NCBI RefSeq assembly: GCF_009687845.1
Contig: NZ_BLAD01000039.1
Coordinates: 211,394 to 275,393 of the forward strand
Source: Acrocarpospora corrugata
GTDB taxonomy: Bacteria; Actinomycetota; Actinomycetes; Streptosporangiales; Streptosporangiaceae
Length of the DNA: 64,000 nt
Reading direction: 5' to 3'
Part shown: positions 43,377-51,592 of the stretch, piece by piece
Position numbering within the stretch: position 1 is the stretch's first letter
Layout of the letters: every line of letters starts with the position of its first letter
Notes under the pieces: generated by a model
The model's database searches: none
What the model saw: only the letters and a program-made list of their open reading frames with translations
What the model was told of the DNA's origin: nothing
Program-made: the position numbers and the translations under genes

Positions 43377-45140
43377 TCACCTGCACGGCACGCCGGTGCT
43401 GCTGGCCGCCGACTCTCCGGCGGCGTTGTACGCCGTGATCCGGATCGTGTCCGTGCACTGCAGAATCGCACCGCCACCCCACTGGGTGGTGTCCTCGGGC
43501 AGCGTGGCCCGCAGCGTCGTGTTCTGGTAGACGCGGAAGCCCTGCTCGTTGCTGGAATTGTCGTTCCACATCAGCACACCGGTGTGGGGGTCGAAGTGGG
43601 CGTTCGACGGTGCGGTCGGCACTCCCGGAGCGGGCTCGCCACCCGAACCGTCGCCACACGCGCGGACGGTGAATTCGACGGTCCGGGTGTTGTTGTCCTC
43701 GTTGGATTCGCCGATCAGCTTGCCGAAGTCGGCCGTGAAGGTCAGCGAGTGGCGGCCTGGGGTGATGTCTCGCCAGATGTGATCGTGGGTGTCGGTCGCA
43801 CCCGCCGCGATGCTGTGGTGCCCGCCGTCGAAGGTGATATCGCCGTCCACGATCCAGCGGATGCCGAAGAAGCCGCTCGCCGCTCCCCCCTTGTTCGCGA
43901 TGTCCACTCGGAAGGTGGGCGACTTGCCGGCGCAGATCGGGTCGCGCCGCAGGTCATACGGCTGGGACGGGGCGAGATCGGGCTTCTTCGGCTTCGGCGG
44001 CGCCGGTTTCTCGGTGACCGTGAACGGCGTGCGCACCGAGGAGCCGTTGCCGAGCAGGGCCCACACCGTGGTCGGCCCGGTATCGGCCGAGGCGGGGATT
44101 CGCATCGCCACCTTGAATCGGCCGTTGTCGTCCGGCGTCGCCTGGACGAGCGTGTGGGCGGACGGGTTGAGGCCGATCGGAACCCGCATGCCGCGCTGGC
44201 CGTGCTCTCGCCATCCCCTCCCGGTGACCGTGACCCACGAGCCCGGGACGCCCTTCTGCGGCGTCACCCTGATCTTCTCGTCGTAGGTCACCCCCGAGTC
44301 TTCGTCGAACAACCCGGCCAGCCAGGCCGCGTCGGCGGCGGCGAAGTCGTGGTAGTTGGTGTGTTTGAAGTAGGGGCAGTTCTTCCAGATCTTTTCCAGG
44401 TCACCGAGATTCCGTACCGACCAGATCTGTTTCGGGTCGAAGAGGTCCTTCGCGCAGTCGGCCGCCTTTCCGGTGGAGCGACTGCAGATCACGTCGCCCT
44501 CCCGGCAGTAGGTCCTCGCCGGCGCCACCCAGGAGGGCAGCCGGGCGGTCTTCAGGTCATACAGGCGATTGAGCAGGCCCTTGTATTTGCGGGTGTCCTC
44601 GCTGCCACCCGCGCCTTTGGGGTAGGCGAACTTGTCCTTGAGGTGGAAGAGCGGGTCAGCGTATAACAGCAGCGCGGAGATCCGGCCCGCGTTCCGGTCC
44701 TTCAGGAGCGGCAGCGCCGAGTGGATCACCCAGGCTCCCTGGCTGTAGCCCGCGAGGACGAACTCCTGTTCCGGGCAGGCGGCGGCCTGCTGCTCAACTC
44801 TGATCACCAGCTCCGCCGCTCCGAGAGCGACGCTGGCCGGCATCGTCGGGTCCCAGATCGGGACGGCTGGGTACCGCAGTGCCTCGTAGTCGACGGTGAC
44901 CTTCTTGCGTTTCATCAGCGTTCGGAACTTGTCGTAGGTCGTTTTGACAGCCTTGCCCATGCCCGCCGATTCACCAGAACCGCGGGCAGCGAAGACATGC
45001 ACGGTCGGGCAGTCGGGAGGAGCCGCCGCGGCAAGTGCCGGTATGGCGGGAACGGCCAGGGCAACGGTCAGCGCGGTGCATACCGCGAGGCGGATGGCGG
45101 GTGCGATTCTCTGGACGCCGCGTACGGCGTGGCTTTTCAT
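43377..45140 (-). CDS. Secreted cutinase-family esterase with CARDB-like and Fn3-like domains
   Basis: A 587-residue secreted hydrolase. Signal peptide about 1-39 (ends ALAAAA); cutinase domain about 40-270 with ARGSGES, nucleophile Ser133 in AGYSQGAW, Asp216 (REGDVIC) and His264 (TNYHDF); then an Ig-like region (VTPQKGVPGSWVTVTGRGW), a Pro/Lys linker, a CARDB-like domain (about 410-500: FRVDIANKGGAASGFFGIRWIVDG) and a fibronectin-III-like domain (about 510-587). Esters of polymers or lipids are the likely substrates; the added domains may bind a surface or polymer. SD AGGAG precedes ATG 45140. Monocistronic. Confidence 0.88.
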   Translation of the reverse strand: MKSHAVRGVQRIAPAIRLAVCTALTVALAVPAIPALAAAAPPDCPTVHVFAARGSGESAGMGKAVKTTYDKFRTLMKRKKVTVDYEALRYPAVPIWDPTMPASVALGAAELVIRVEQQAAACPEQEFVLAGYSQGAWVIHSALPLLKDRNAGRISALLLYADPLFHLKDKFAYPKGAGGSEDTRKYKGLLNRLYDLKTARLPSWVAPARTYCREGDVICSRSTGKAADCAKDLFDPKQIWSVRNLGDLEKIWKNCPYFKHTNYHDFAAADAAWLAGLFDEDSGVTYDEKIRVTPQKGVPGSWVTVTGRGWREHGQRGMRVPIGLNPSAHTLVQATPDDNGRFKVAMRIPASADTGPTTVWALLGNGSSVRTPFTVTEKPAPPKPKKPDLAPSQPYDLRRDPICAGKSPTFRVDIANKGGAASGFFGIRWIVDGDITFDGGHHSIAAGATDTHDHIWRDITPGRHSLTFTADFGKLIGESNEDNNTRTVEFTVRACGDGSGGEPAPGVPTAPSNAHFDPHTGVLMWNDNSSNEQGFRVYQNTTLRATLPEDTTQWGGGAILQCTDTIRITAYNAAGESAASSTGVPCR

Positions 45141-45359
45141 GGTGGGTTCTCCTGCTTGAGCCAGTGGAATGCGATTCCCGGCGCTCATGAGATCCCGGCT
45201 GCCACCCAGGTGGGTATCGTTTTCGCAGGAGTCGAGCAAAGTCGTACATATCAGACGCGAGTGATCATGAGCAGCAGCTCGTGCTCGATGGGCGACAGGC
45301 CATGCCCTCCTCGCGTGGAGAATGTTGCGTAGTCTCTCCGCCGCCCGGGATGGTGATCC

Positions 45360-45941
45360 ATGTCCTTCTCGACCCTGCCCACGAGTGCCTCCTGGCTCCA
45401 CAAAGACGCCCGGTCCGGCTTCGAGGTGACCTACTTCGAAGCCATCGACGACGGCTGGCGGGCCGAAGGCTGGACGACCGCCGTGGAAGACGGCGTCTCT
45501 TGGATGGTGGGATACGACATCCGGTTGGACGCGGGCTGGATGACGCGGACCGCGCGGGTGTGGGGGCGGTCGCCCGTCGGAGCGTGTGAGACGTTCCTCG
45601 CCTCCGACGGCGCGGGCCGCTGGCTGGTCGACGGTGAGGCCCCGCCGCACCTGGACGGCTGTTTCGATGTGGATCTGGAGTCGTCGGCGATGACGAACAC
45701 GCTGCCGGTGCATCGGATGCGGCTGGCGGTGGGCCGCCGGGCTGATGCTCCCGCCGCGTACGTCCGGGCCGTGGATCTCACCGTGGAGCGGCTGGAGCAG
45801 ACCTACGAGCGCGTCCTCGACGAGGGCTCTCACCAGCGCTTCGACTACGCCTCGCCCGCTTTCGACTTCGCGTGCCCGCTGGTCTACGACGAGTCGGGAC
45901 TCGTCCTCGACTACCCCGGAATCGCGGTACGCGCCCAATGA
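45360..45941 (+). CDS. Putative glycolipid-binding protein (DUF1089 family)
   Basis: A 193-residue cytoplasmic protein of the putative glycolipid-binding family: WLHKDARSGFEVTYFE at the start, GYDIRLDAGWMTRTARVW, WLVDGEAPPHLDGCFDVDLESSAMTNTLPVHRM and the C-terminal YDESGLVLDYPGIAVR. These are the family's hallmark strands, a fold related to lipid-binding spherical barrels. The biochemical role is not established. ATG 45360 has a weak SD. It ends at a strong shared terminator. Confidence 0.87.
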   Translation: MSFSTLPTSASWLHKDARSGFEVTYFEAIDDGWRAEGWTTAVEDGVSWMVGYDIRLDAGWMTRTARVWGRSPVGACETFLASDGAGRWLVDGEAPPHLDGCFDVDLESSAMTNTLPVHRMRLAVGRRADAPAAYVRAVDLTVERLEQTYERVLDEGSHQRFDYASPAFDFACPLVYDESGLVLDYPGIAVRAQ

Positions 45942-45944
45942 GAA

Positions 45945-45973
45945 TGGCCGGTCGTGCCAGGCACGACCGGCCA
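45945..45973. terminator. Perfect bidirectional terminator
   Basis: Uninterrupted 14-bp arms TGGCCGGTCGTGCC / GGCACGACCGGCCA around a single A, between the convergent glycolipid-binding and GH3 genes, 4 and 7 nt from their stops. Confidence 0.9.
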
Positions 45974-45979
45974 CACCCG

Positions 45980-48634
45980 CTACGTCAGATCACCGCACGC
46001 CAACGTGTCCGGATCGTTGGCCGCCTGCGGCACCCAGCGCACGTTCGCGAAGGAGGCCGAGAACGCGCCCTCGGTGTAGACGAGGAACGTCGTGTTGACG
46101 TTCTCCATGTCGAGTCCGGTCGCCGCGAAGCACGCGATCGGAATCTTGACCGTGGCCTTGGTCCCCGCCGGCAGGCCCTGGAACAGCGAGGTCGCGACCA
46201 CCTCGGAGAAGCAGGGGTAGACGCAGTGCAGGCTGATCACCGTCCGCGCCGCCGGAGCCTGGTGCACGATCGTGTCGAAGACCAGCGCCGACTGGGCGTT
46301 CAGGTAACCGCGCAGGTCGGTGCCTCCGGCGGGGTTCTGGAGGTAGATCTGGCCGGGCCCGACCCCGGTCCAGGTCGACTTGAGCGCGTCGCCCTGCACG
46401 TTCACGTCGGACGGCACCACGTTGATCTCAGCGTGCGCGGCCGTCGCGTCGGGACCGATCTCAGTGCCGCCCCAGTTCTCGGGCGAGCCGATGAAACTGC
46501 GGTAAGGCGCGATGTCGGTCCGGTTGAAGAGTTCCAGATCCTCGGTCGCGGTTCCGCCGCCGCCGGTCTGGCCGCACGGGAACTCGGGCGAGGTCTCGTC
46601 CAGCGTCCCGACGTTGCCGGTCTGGCCGTTCCGCAGGCCGTACCCGAGCGGGAAGAGCGGGTCGTAACCCTCGTCGCCCGGGTTTAGCGGGGTCTGGCAG
46701 GCGCTCTTCGGCCAGGAGTAGGACAGTTTGCCGGTGTAGCCGTCGCCGTGCCGGTGCCGGTCCTCGACGAGCAGGTCGGCGACGCCGCCGCCTTCGGTGC
46801 CGGGGAGCCAGGCGACCACGAACGCGTCGGAGCGGTTGAGCTCCTTGTTGACGTAGAGCGGGCGGCCGGTGACGTACACGGTGACGACGGGGGCGCCCTT
46901 GCCGGTGACCTTGTCCAGGACGGCCAGGTCGCCGGGGTAGAGCTTGGCGGCTTCCAGGGTGCGCCGGGTCAGGTCGCCGACGCCCTCCGCGTACGGCGTC
47001 TCGCCGATCACGGCGATCACGGCGTCGAAGCCGGCCGGGTCGACGCCGTCGGCGGTCTCGCTGAAGGTGACGTCGGCCGCGCCGAGCGCCTCGCGCAGGC
47101 CGCCGAGGATGGTCGTGCCGTTCGGGAAGTCGGCGTTGCTGTTGCCGGTCCCCTGCCAGGTCAGCGACCAGCCGCCGGTCTGGTTCTGCAGGCTGTCGGC
47201 GCTCTTGCCGACCACCAGGACCTTGGCCCGCGAGTCGAGCGGCAGGACCTTACCCTTGTTCTTCAGCAGAACCTGCGATTTCCGTACGGCTTCGCGGGAC
47301 AGCCGCTTGGCCTCCAGCGCGTCGGCCGACCCGGCCAGCGGGCGGGCGGACGGCTTGGGCGCGCTGAACAGACCGGCCCGCAGCTTCACCCGCAGGATCC
47401 GGGTGACCGCGTCGTCGATCCGCGCCATCGGGATCTCGCCCGACTCGACCTGCGCGATCGTGTTGGCGATGAACGCCTTCCACTCGTTCGGCACCATGAT
47501 CACGTCGATGCCGGCGTTGACGGCCCGCGCGCAGCTGGCGTTGGTGCAGCCGGCGACCTGGCCGATGCCGTTCCAGTCGGAGACGACGACCCCGTCGAAG
47601 CCGATCTTCTTCTTCAGGATCTGGTTGATGGCCAGCTCGCTGCCGTGCAGTTTGCCCTCGTTGATGCCGAGGTCGGCGTTGGTCCAGCTGTTGAAGGAGA
47701 CCATCACGCTCTGGGCGCCGGCGGCGAGCGCGCCGTAGTAGCCCTGGCCGTGCAGGTTGATCATCTCCGCCTCGGAGGACGGGTTGACGCCCTGGTCGGC
47801 GCCCTTCAGGGTGCCGCCGTCGCCGATGAAGTGTTTGGCGGTGGCGATGACGCCCTTGCTGCCGAGCCGGTCGGAGTTGCCGCCCTGCAGGCCGCGGACG
47901 ATCTCGTAGCCGTACGCGCGGGTGATCCGGGGGTCTTCGGAGAAGCCCTCGTAGGTTCGGCCCCAGCGGTCGTCGCGGACCACGGCGAGGGTCGGCGAGA
48001 AGGCCCAGTCCTGGCCGGTGGCGCGGATCTGCTCGGCGGTGGCTTCGCCGATGTCGCGGAGCAGGCAGGGGTCCTGGGCGGCGCCGAGGCCGATGTTGTG
48101 CGGGAAGATCGTCGCGCCGAACACGTTGTTGTTGCCGTGCACGGCGTCGATACCCCAGATCACCGGGATCTTGGTGCGGGTGCTGACCGACGCCTGCCAG
48201 TACTGGTCGGCGAGGGTGAGCCAGGCCTGCGGAGCGGCGTGTTTGTCCCGGTTGGGCCAGGAGCCGCCGCCGTTGAGCACCGAGCCGATGCCGTACTGGC
48301 GGACCTCGTCGGGGGTGATGGCGGCGATCTCCGGCTGGGTCATCTGGCCGACCTTCTCGGCCAGCGTCATCCCGGCGAGGATCTTGGCGACCCGCTTCTC
48401 GTCGTCGCGGTCGCGGGTGATCCTGCTGTTGACCTTCGGCCACTCGGCGAGCGCAGGCAGGCGCTTCTCGATCCGGGCGCAGCCGTGGTCGGTGGCCGGT
48501 TGCCCGATCTCCGGTTGCCTGCCGGGTTTCTTGCCGCTGTCGGCGTTCGCGCTGGGGACGAGTCCCCCGGTCAGGAGGGCGAACCCGGCCAGGATCGCGC
48601 AAACGCGGGCCCGCCGGGCTGGAGGTCTGCTCAT
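45980..48634 (-). CDS. Secreted GH3 beta-glucosidase-type exohydrolase
   Basis: An 884-residue exported glycoside hydrolase of family 3, ExoP/BglX type. Signal peptide about 1-31 (ends SANA); (beta/alpha)8 domain with IDAVHGNNNVFGATIFPHN, the KHF motif (267-269) and catalytic nucleophile Asp353 in VVVSDWNG; the alpha/beta sandwich domain (about 480-680); and a C-terminal carbohydrate-binding-like domain of about 180 residues (WGGTEIGPDATAAHAEINVV). Likely releases glucose from cello- or laminari-oligosaccharides outside the cell. ATG 48634 has a poor SD. The upstream palindromes AGAGCGCTCT suggest control by a LacI/CebR-like repressor. Confidence 0.92.
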   Translation of the reverse strand: MSRPPARRARVCAILAGFALLTGGLVPSANADSGKKPGRQPEIGQPATDHGCARIEKRLPALAEWPKVNSRITRDRDDEKRVAKILAGMTLAEKVGQMTQPEIAAITPDEVRQYGIGSVLNGGGSWPNRDKHAAPQAWLTLADQYWQASVSTRTKIPVIWGIDAVHGNNNVFGATIFPHNIGLGAAQDPCLLRDIGEATAEQIRATGQDWAFSPTLAVVRDDRWGRTYEGFSEDPRITRAYGYEIVRGLQGGNSDRLGSKGVIATAKHFIGDGGTLKGADQGVNPSSEAEMINLHGQGYYGALAAGAQSVMVSFNSWTNADLGINEGKLHGSELAINQILKKKIGFDGVVVSDWNGIGQVAGCTNASCARAVNAGIDVIMVPNEWKAFIANTIAQVESGEIPMARIDDAVTRILRVKLRAGLFSAPKPSARPLAGSADALEAKRLSREAVRKSQVLLKNKGKVLPLDSRAKVLVVGKSADSLQNQTGGWSLTWQGTGNSNADFPNGTTILGGLREALGAADVTFSETADGVDPAGFDAVIAVIGETPYAEGVGDLTRRTLEAAKLYPGDLAVLDKVTGKGAPVVTVYVTGRPLYVNKELNRSDAFVVAWLPGTEGGGVADLLVEDRHRHGDGYTGKLSYSWPKSACQTPLNPGDEGYDPLFPLGYGLRNGQTGNVGTLDETSPEFPCGQTGGGGTATEDLELFNRTDIAPYRSFIGSPENWGGTEIGPDATAAHAEINVVPSDVNVQGDALKSTWTGVGPGQIYLQNPAGGTDLRGYLNAQSALVFDTIVHQAPAARTVISLHCVYPCFSEVVATSLFQGLPAGTKATVKIPIACFAATGLDMENVNTTFLVYTEGAFSASFANVRWVPQAANDPDTLACGDLT

Positions 48635-48716
48635 AGAGAATCCGTTCTCGGTCCGGAGACGGCAGCCGACACGCCGAATCCTGACCGGGTTACGGTGCTG
48701 AGTCAATAACCTCACA

Positions 48717-48835
48717 AGAGCGCTCTCTCGCCATAGGTAACGACGTTGCCCAACCATGCTTCCCAAGGCAGTGGCTTTATTTTCGGGTTAGTGCATGTCA
48801 GAGCGCTAGACGCCATGGAAGTGAGAGAGCGCTCT
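48717..48835. promoter_or_regulatory. AGAGCGCTCT operators upstream of GH3 gene
   Basis: Perfect palindrome AGAGCGCTCT at 48717-48726 and again at 48826-48835, with a degenerate AGAGCGCTAG at 48800-48809 between. The GAGCGCTC core equals that of CebR/CelR cellobiose repressor sites. They lie between the divergent... GH3 start and the end of the DUF1579-like gene. Confidence 0.65.
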
Positions 48836-48859
48836 TACGGCGTCTCAGCTGGTCCGGGT

Positions 48860-49321
48860 TCAGCTGGTCCGGGTGAAGTCCATGAACCAGTTGGTCTCCC
48901 AGGTCTCGCCGGCGTCGTACGAGAAGGCCTGCTCCCACCGGCAGGAGACCAGCGTGATCGCGGACCAGATGAACCGCACCCGGGTCGGGCGGCCCTCCAG
49001 GATCTCGTCGGCGTAGAAGCGGCCGACCCCGTCGTCCTCGAACCGGCCCACGCACGGGACCGGGTCCATGCCGCCCTCGTTCACCATCCAGTGCAGCGAC
49101 CACAGATCCGTCTTGGCGTCGTAGAGCCGCACGGTCGCGCCCCGGGAACCCGGGAAGACGATCTCGTCGAAGTTGCCGCCGCCGTCGAAGAAGCTCCGCA
49201 CCTCGGTGGTGGCGGGGATGTCGTCCCAGTCCTCGCAGCCGACGCCGCGCTCGCGCAGCTTGCGGTTGGCCACGTCCCAGGTGCCGACCAGGAAATCGAA
49301 GTTGTTCTCGCTGAGTGCCAT
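48860..49321 (-). CDS. DUF1579-like/lipocalin-type small protein
   Basis: A 153-residue protein beginning NNFDFLVGTWDVANRKLRERG, the usual N-terminus of DUF1579-like beta-barrel proteins, and later LHWMVNEGGMDPVPCVGRFEDDGVGRFYADEI and WEQAFSYDAGETWETNWFMDFTR. Predicted small beta-barrel that may bind a hydrophobic ligand; no enzyme activity can be claimed. ATG 49321 is chosen as the family start; GTG 49351 would add ten residues and begins inside the regulator palindrome. Divergent from the WYL regulator, with their shared palindrome at 49341-49365. Confidence 0.78.
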   Translation of the reverse strand: MALSENNFDFLVGTWDVANRKLRERGVGCEDWDDIPATTEVRSFFDGGGNFDEIVFPGSRGATVRLYDAKTDLWSLHWMVNEGGMDPVPCVGRFEDDGVGRFYADEILEGRPTRVRFIWSAITLVSCRWEQAFSYDAGETWETNWFMDFTRTS

Positions 49322-49340
49322 GATCAGACCATAGGGGGCC

Positions 49341-49365
49341 TCCACTGACACGTATTGTCAGTGGA
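49341..49365. promoter_or_regulatory. 25-bp palindrome at WYL regulator start
   Basis: Perfect 10-bp arms TCCACTGACA and TGTCAGTGGA separated by CGTAT. The last base is the A of the regulator's ATG, and the palindrome lies 20 bp before the divergent DUF1579-like start, so a bound protein would block both genes. Confidence 0.75.
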
Positions 49366-50345
49366 TGCGAGCTTCTCGGCTGCTTTCGGTCCTGCTCCTG
49401 CTCCAGGCCCGCGGCCGACTGACCGCCCAGCAGCTCGCCGACGAGCTCGAAGTCAGCGTCCGCACCATCTACCGCGACGTGGACTCCCTCCACACCGCCG
49501 GCATCCCGCTGTACGGCGAGGCCGGCCACCAGGGCGGCTACCAGCTGCTCGACGGCTTCCGTACCCGGCTGACCGGCCTGACCGAGCAGGAGGCCCAGGC
49601 CCTGTTCCTGGCCGGGCTGCCGGGCCCCGCCGCCGAACTCGGCCTGGGTGCCCTGGCCGCGACCGCCGAACTCAAGATCGAGGCCGCCCTGCCGCCCGCC
49701 CTGCGCGAGGGCTCCCGCCGCATCCGCGAGCACTTCCACCTGGACGCCCCCGGCTGGTACCACGACGGCGACCAGGTCCCGCACCTCCCGGCCGTCGCCG
49801 GCGCGGTCTGGAACAAGCGCGTCATCCACGTGCTCTACCATCGCTGGCGCGAGCCCCGCGAGGTCCAGCGCACGCTGGAGCCGTACGGGCTGGTACTCAA
49901 AGCCGGCAAGTGGTACCTGGTGGCCAGCTGCGAGAACGCCCTGCGCACCTACCGGGTCGGCCAGATCCTGAACCTCCAGGTGACGGACGAACCGTTCACC
50001 CGCCCGGACGCCTTCGACCTGGCCGCCCACTGGCGCACCCACCTGACCGAGTTCCGCTCCCGCCTCATCCAGGATCACGCCGTGATACGCCTGTCGCCCG
50101 CCGGCCGCGAGCGCCTCACCGAGACCATGGGCGCCCAGACGATCAACGCCGTGACCGGGACCGCGTCACCTCCCGACGCCCAGGGCTGGATCACGGCGAC
50201 CGTGCCGATCGAATCCCTGACCCACGCCCACGGCGAGTTCCTCCGGCTCGGCGCCGAATGCGAGGTCCTCGAACCCCGGACACTCCGCACCAAACTGGCC
50301 ACGACCGCGACAGCGCTCGCCGCCCTATATCGTGGGGAACGCTGA
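49365..50345 (+). CDS. DeoR-type HTH, WYL-domain transcriptional regulator
   Basis: A 326-residue regulator: N-terminal winged HTH (1-55, [31 protein letters not shown]), the central WYL domain (about 140-215; the signature appears as [34 protein letters not shown]) and a WCX extension (about 240-320). WYL domains bind ligands, often nucleotides. ATG 49365 directly abuts the 25-bp palindrome, so the transcript is probably leaderless and self-repressed. Divergent partner is the DUF1579-like gene. Confidence 0.92.
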   Translation: MRASRLLSVLLLLQARGRLTAQQLADELEVSVRTIYRDVDSLHTAGIPLYGEAGHQGGYQLLDGFRTRLTGLTEQEAQALFLAGLPGPAAELGLGALAATAELKIEAALPPALREGSRRIREHFHLDAPGWYHDGDQVPHLPAVAGAVWNKRVIHVLYHRWREPREVQRTLEPYGLVLKAGKWYLVASCENALRTYRVGQILNLQVTDEPFTRPDAFDLAAHWRTHLTEFRSRLIQDHAVIRLSPAGRERLTETMGAQTINAVTGTASPPDAQGWITATVPIESLTHAHGEFLRLGAECEVLEPRTLRTKLATTATALAALYRGER

Positions 50346-50360
50346 CAGAAGGGGCAAACC

Positions 50361-50576
50361 GTGGCAGACGAGCTCGACCAAGAACAGCTGAGCGCCCTCC
50401 GGCGCGGATTCGACTCGATCGACAGCGACGGCGACGGCTACGTCACCGAGACGGAGCTGCTCGATCACTTCCCCAACCTGCCACCCGAGGCAATCGGCGC
50501 GCTGAGCCGCGCCGACGTGGACTCCGATGGCCGCTTCTCCTTCGAGGAGTACGTCCGGCTGGCCGGCCCGAACTAG
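50361..50576 (+). CDS. Two-EF-hand calcium-binding protein
   Basis: A 71-residue calmodulin-like protein with two canonical 12-residue loops: D21-x-D23-x-D25-G26-Y-x-x-x-x-E32 (DSDGDGYVTETE) and D52-x-D54-x-D56-G57-x-F-x-x-x-E63 (DVDSDGRFSFEE). All calcium-coordinating positions are present, so it should bind two Ca ions; role as buffer or sensor unknown. GTG 50361 has AAGGGG about 7 nt upstream and starts 15 nt after the WYL gene, so it may share its transcript. Its stop overlaps the stop of the opposed LacI gene by 4 bp. Confidence 0.9.
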   Translation: MADELDQEQLSALRRGFDSIDSDGDGYVTETELLDHFPNLPPEAIGALSRADVDSDGRFSFEEYVRLAGPN

Positions 50577-51592
50577 GGCCCGACGGAGGCCGTCGACCCG
50601 CGCACCACCAGCGCGGTGGCGAGCTCGACATGATGTGAGTCGATCTTCTCCCCGGCCGCCAGCCGCAGCCCGGTCCGCAGCGCCACCCCGCCCATCTCCC
50701 GCAATGGCTGCCGGACGGTGGTCAGCGGCGGCGAGGCCGTCGGCGCGATCTGCGTGTCGTCGAAGCCGACGATGCTGAGGTCCGCGGGGATGCGCAGCGC
50801 CCGCGCGCGGGCGGCCTCGATGATCCCGAGCGCCGTCGCGTCGTTCCCGGCGAAGATCGCGGTCGGGGGTTCCGGCAGGTCCAGCAGGGCCGCGCCCCCC
50901 ACCACTCCGTCGTGGTAGCGGAAGTGCCCGGTCTGCACGTACCCCGGCAGCACCGGCGCGCCCTCCGCCTCCATCGCGGCCCGGTAGCCGTGCATCCGCG
51001 CCTGATGGCAGGCGGCGGTCGCGTGCCCGCCGATGTAGGCGATCCGCCGATGCCCCAGCGACAGCAGGTGCTGCGTCGCCGCCAGCCCGCCCGCGAAGTT
51101 GGTCGAACCGATGCTGGTCACCCGCGCCCGGGGCAGGTTCAGCGGATCGATCATGACCAGCGGCAGCCGGGCCCGGGACAACGCCGTCAGGTGCCCCGGG
51201 GTCAGCTCGCTGGTCACCGCGATCAGTGCCCGCCGTCCGGCGGCGAGCAGGTCGCTCGCCCACGCGGCCGGCCGGTCCGACTGCTGCCGGATGCTGATGA
51301 CGACACCCACGCCGAGCGCCGCCCCCGCCTCCACCGCGCCCTGGATGATCTCGGTCGAGTAGGCGTTGAGCTCCTTGTCGAACTGCACCTCCACCGTGTC
51401 CCGCCCGGAGGTCTCCGCCCGGCGGGCCGCCGAGGAGACGTAGTCGTGCTGCAGCAGCAGCGACTGCACCCGGGAGCGGGTCGCCGGCGAGACGTCGCTG
51501 CGCCCGTTGAGCACCTTGGAGACGGTCGCGACGGACACGCCCGCCGAGGCGGCGACGGTGGCCAGGGTGGCCTTCCTAGAGCTGACCGGCAT
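50573..51592 (-). CDS. LacI family repressor of adjacent sugar locus
   Basis: A 339-residue LacI regulator: HTH and hinge (8-55; ATVAASAGVSVATVSKVLNGR) and a periplasmic-binding-protein-like effector domain (IIQGAVEAGAALGVGVVISI, FAGNDATALGIIEAARARA, LSIVGFDDTQIAPTASPPLTTVRQP). Its start overlaps the end of the GH3 gene upstream in the operon by 17 nt. It most likely binds the CG(C/A)AANNTTTCG palindromes at 53997-54176 and is released by a xylo- or gluco-oligosaccharide (inference). Confidence 0.92.
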   Translation of the reverse strand: MPVSSRKATLATVAASAGVSVATVSKVLNGRSDVSPATRSRVQSLLLQHDYVSSAARRAETSGRDTVEVQFDKELNAYSTEIIQGAVEAGAALGVGVVISIRQQSDRPAAWASDLLAAGRRALIAVTSELTPGHLTALSRARLPLVMIDPLNLPRARVTSIGSTNFAGGLAATQHLLSLGHRRIAYIGGHATAACHQARMHGYRAAMEAEGAPVLPGYVQTGHFRYHDGVVGGAALLDLPEPPTAIFAGNDATALGIIEAARARALRIPADLSIVGFDDTQIAPTASPPLTTVRQPLREMGGVALRTGLRLAAGEKIDSHHVELATALVVRGSTASVGP

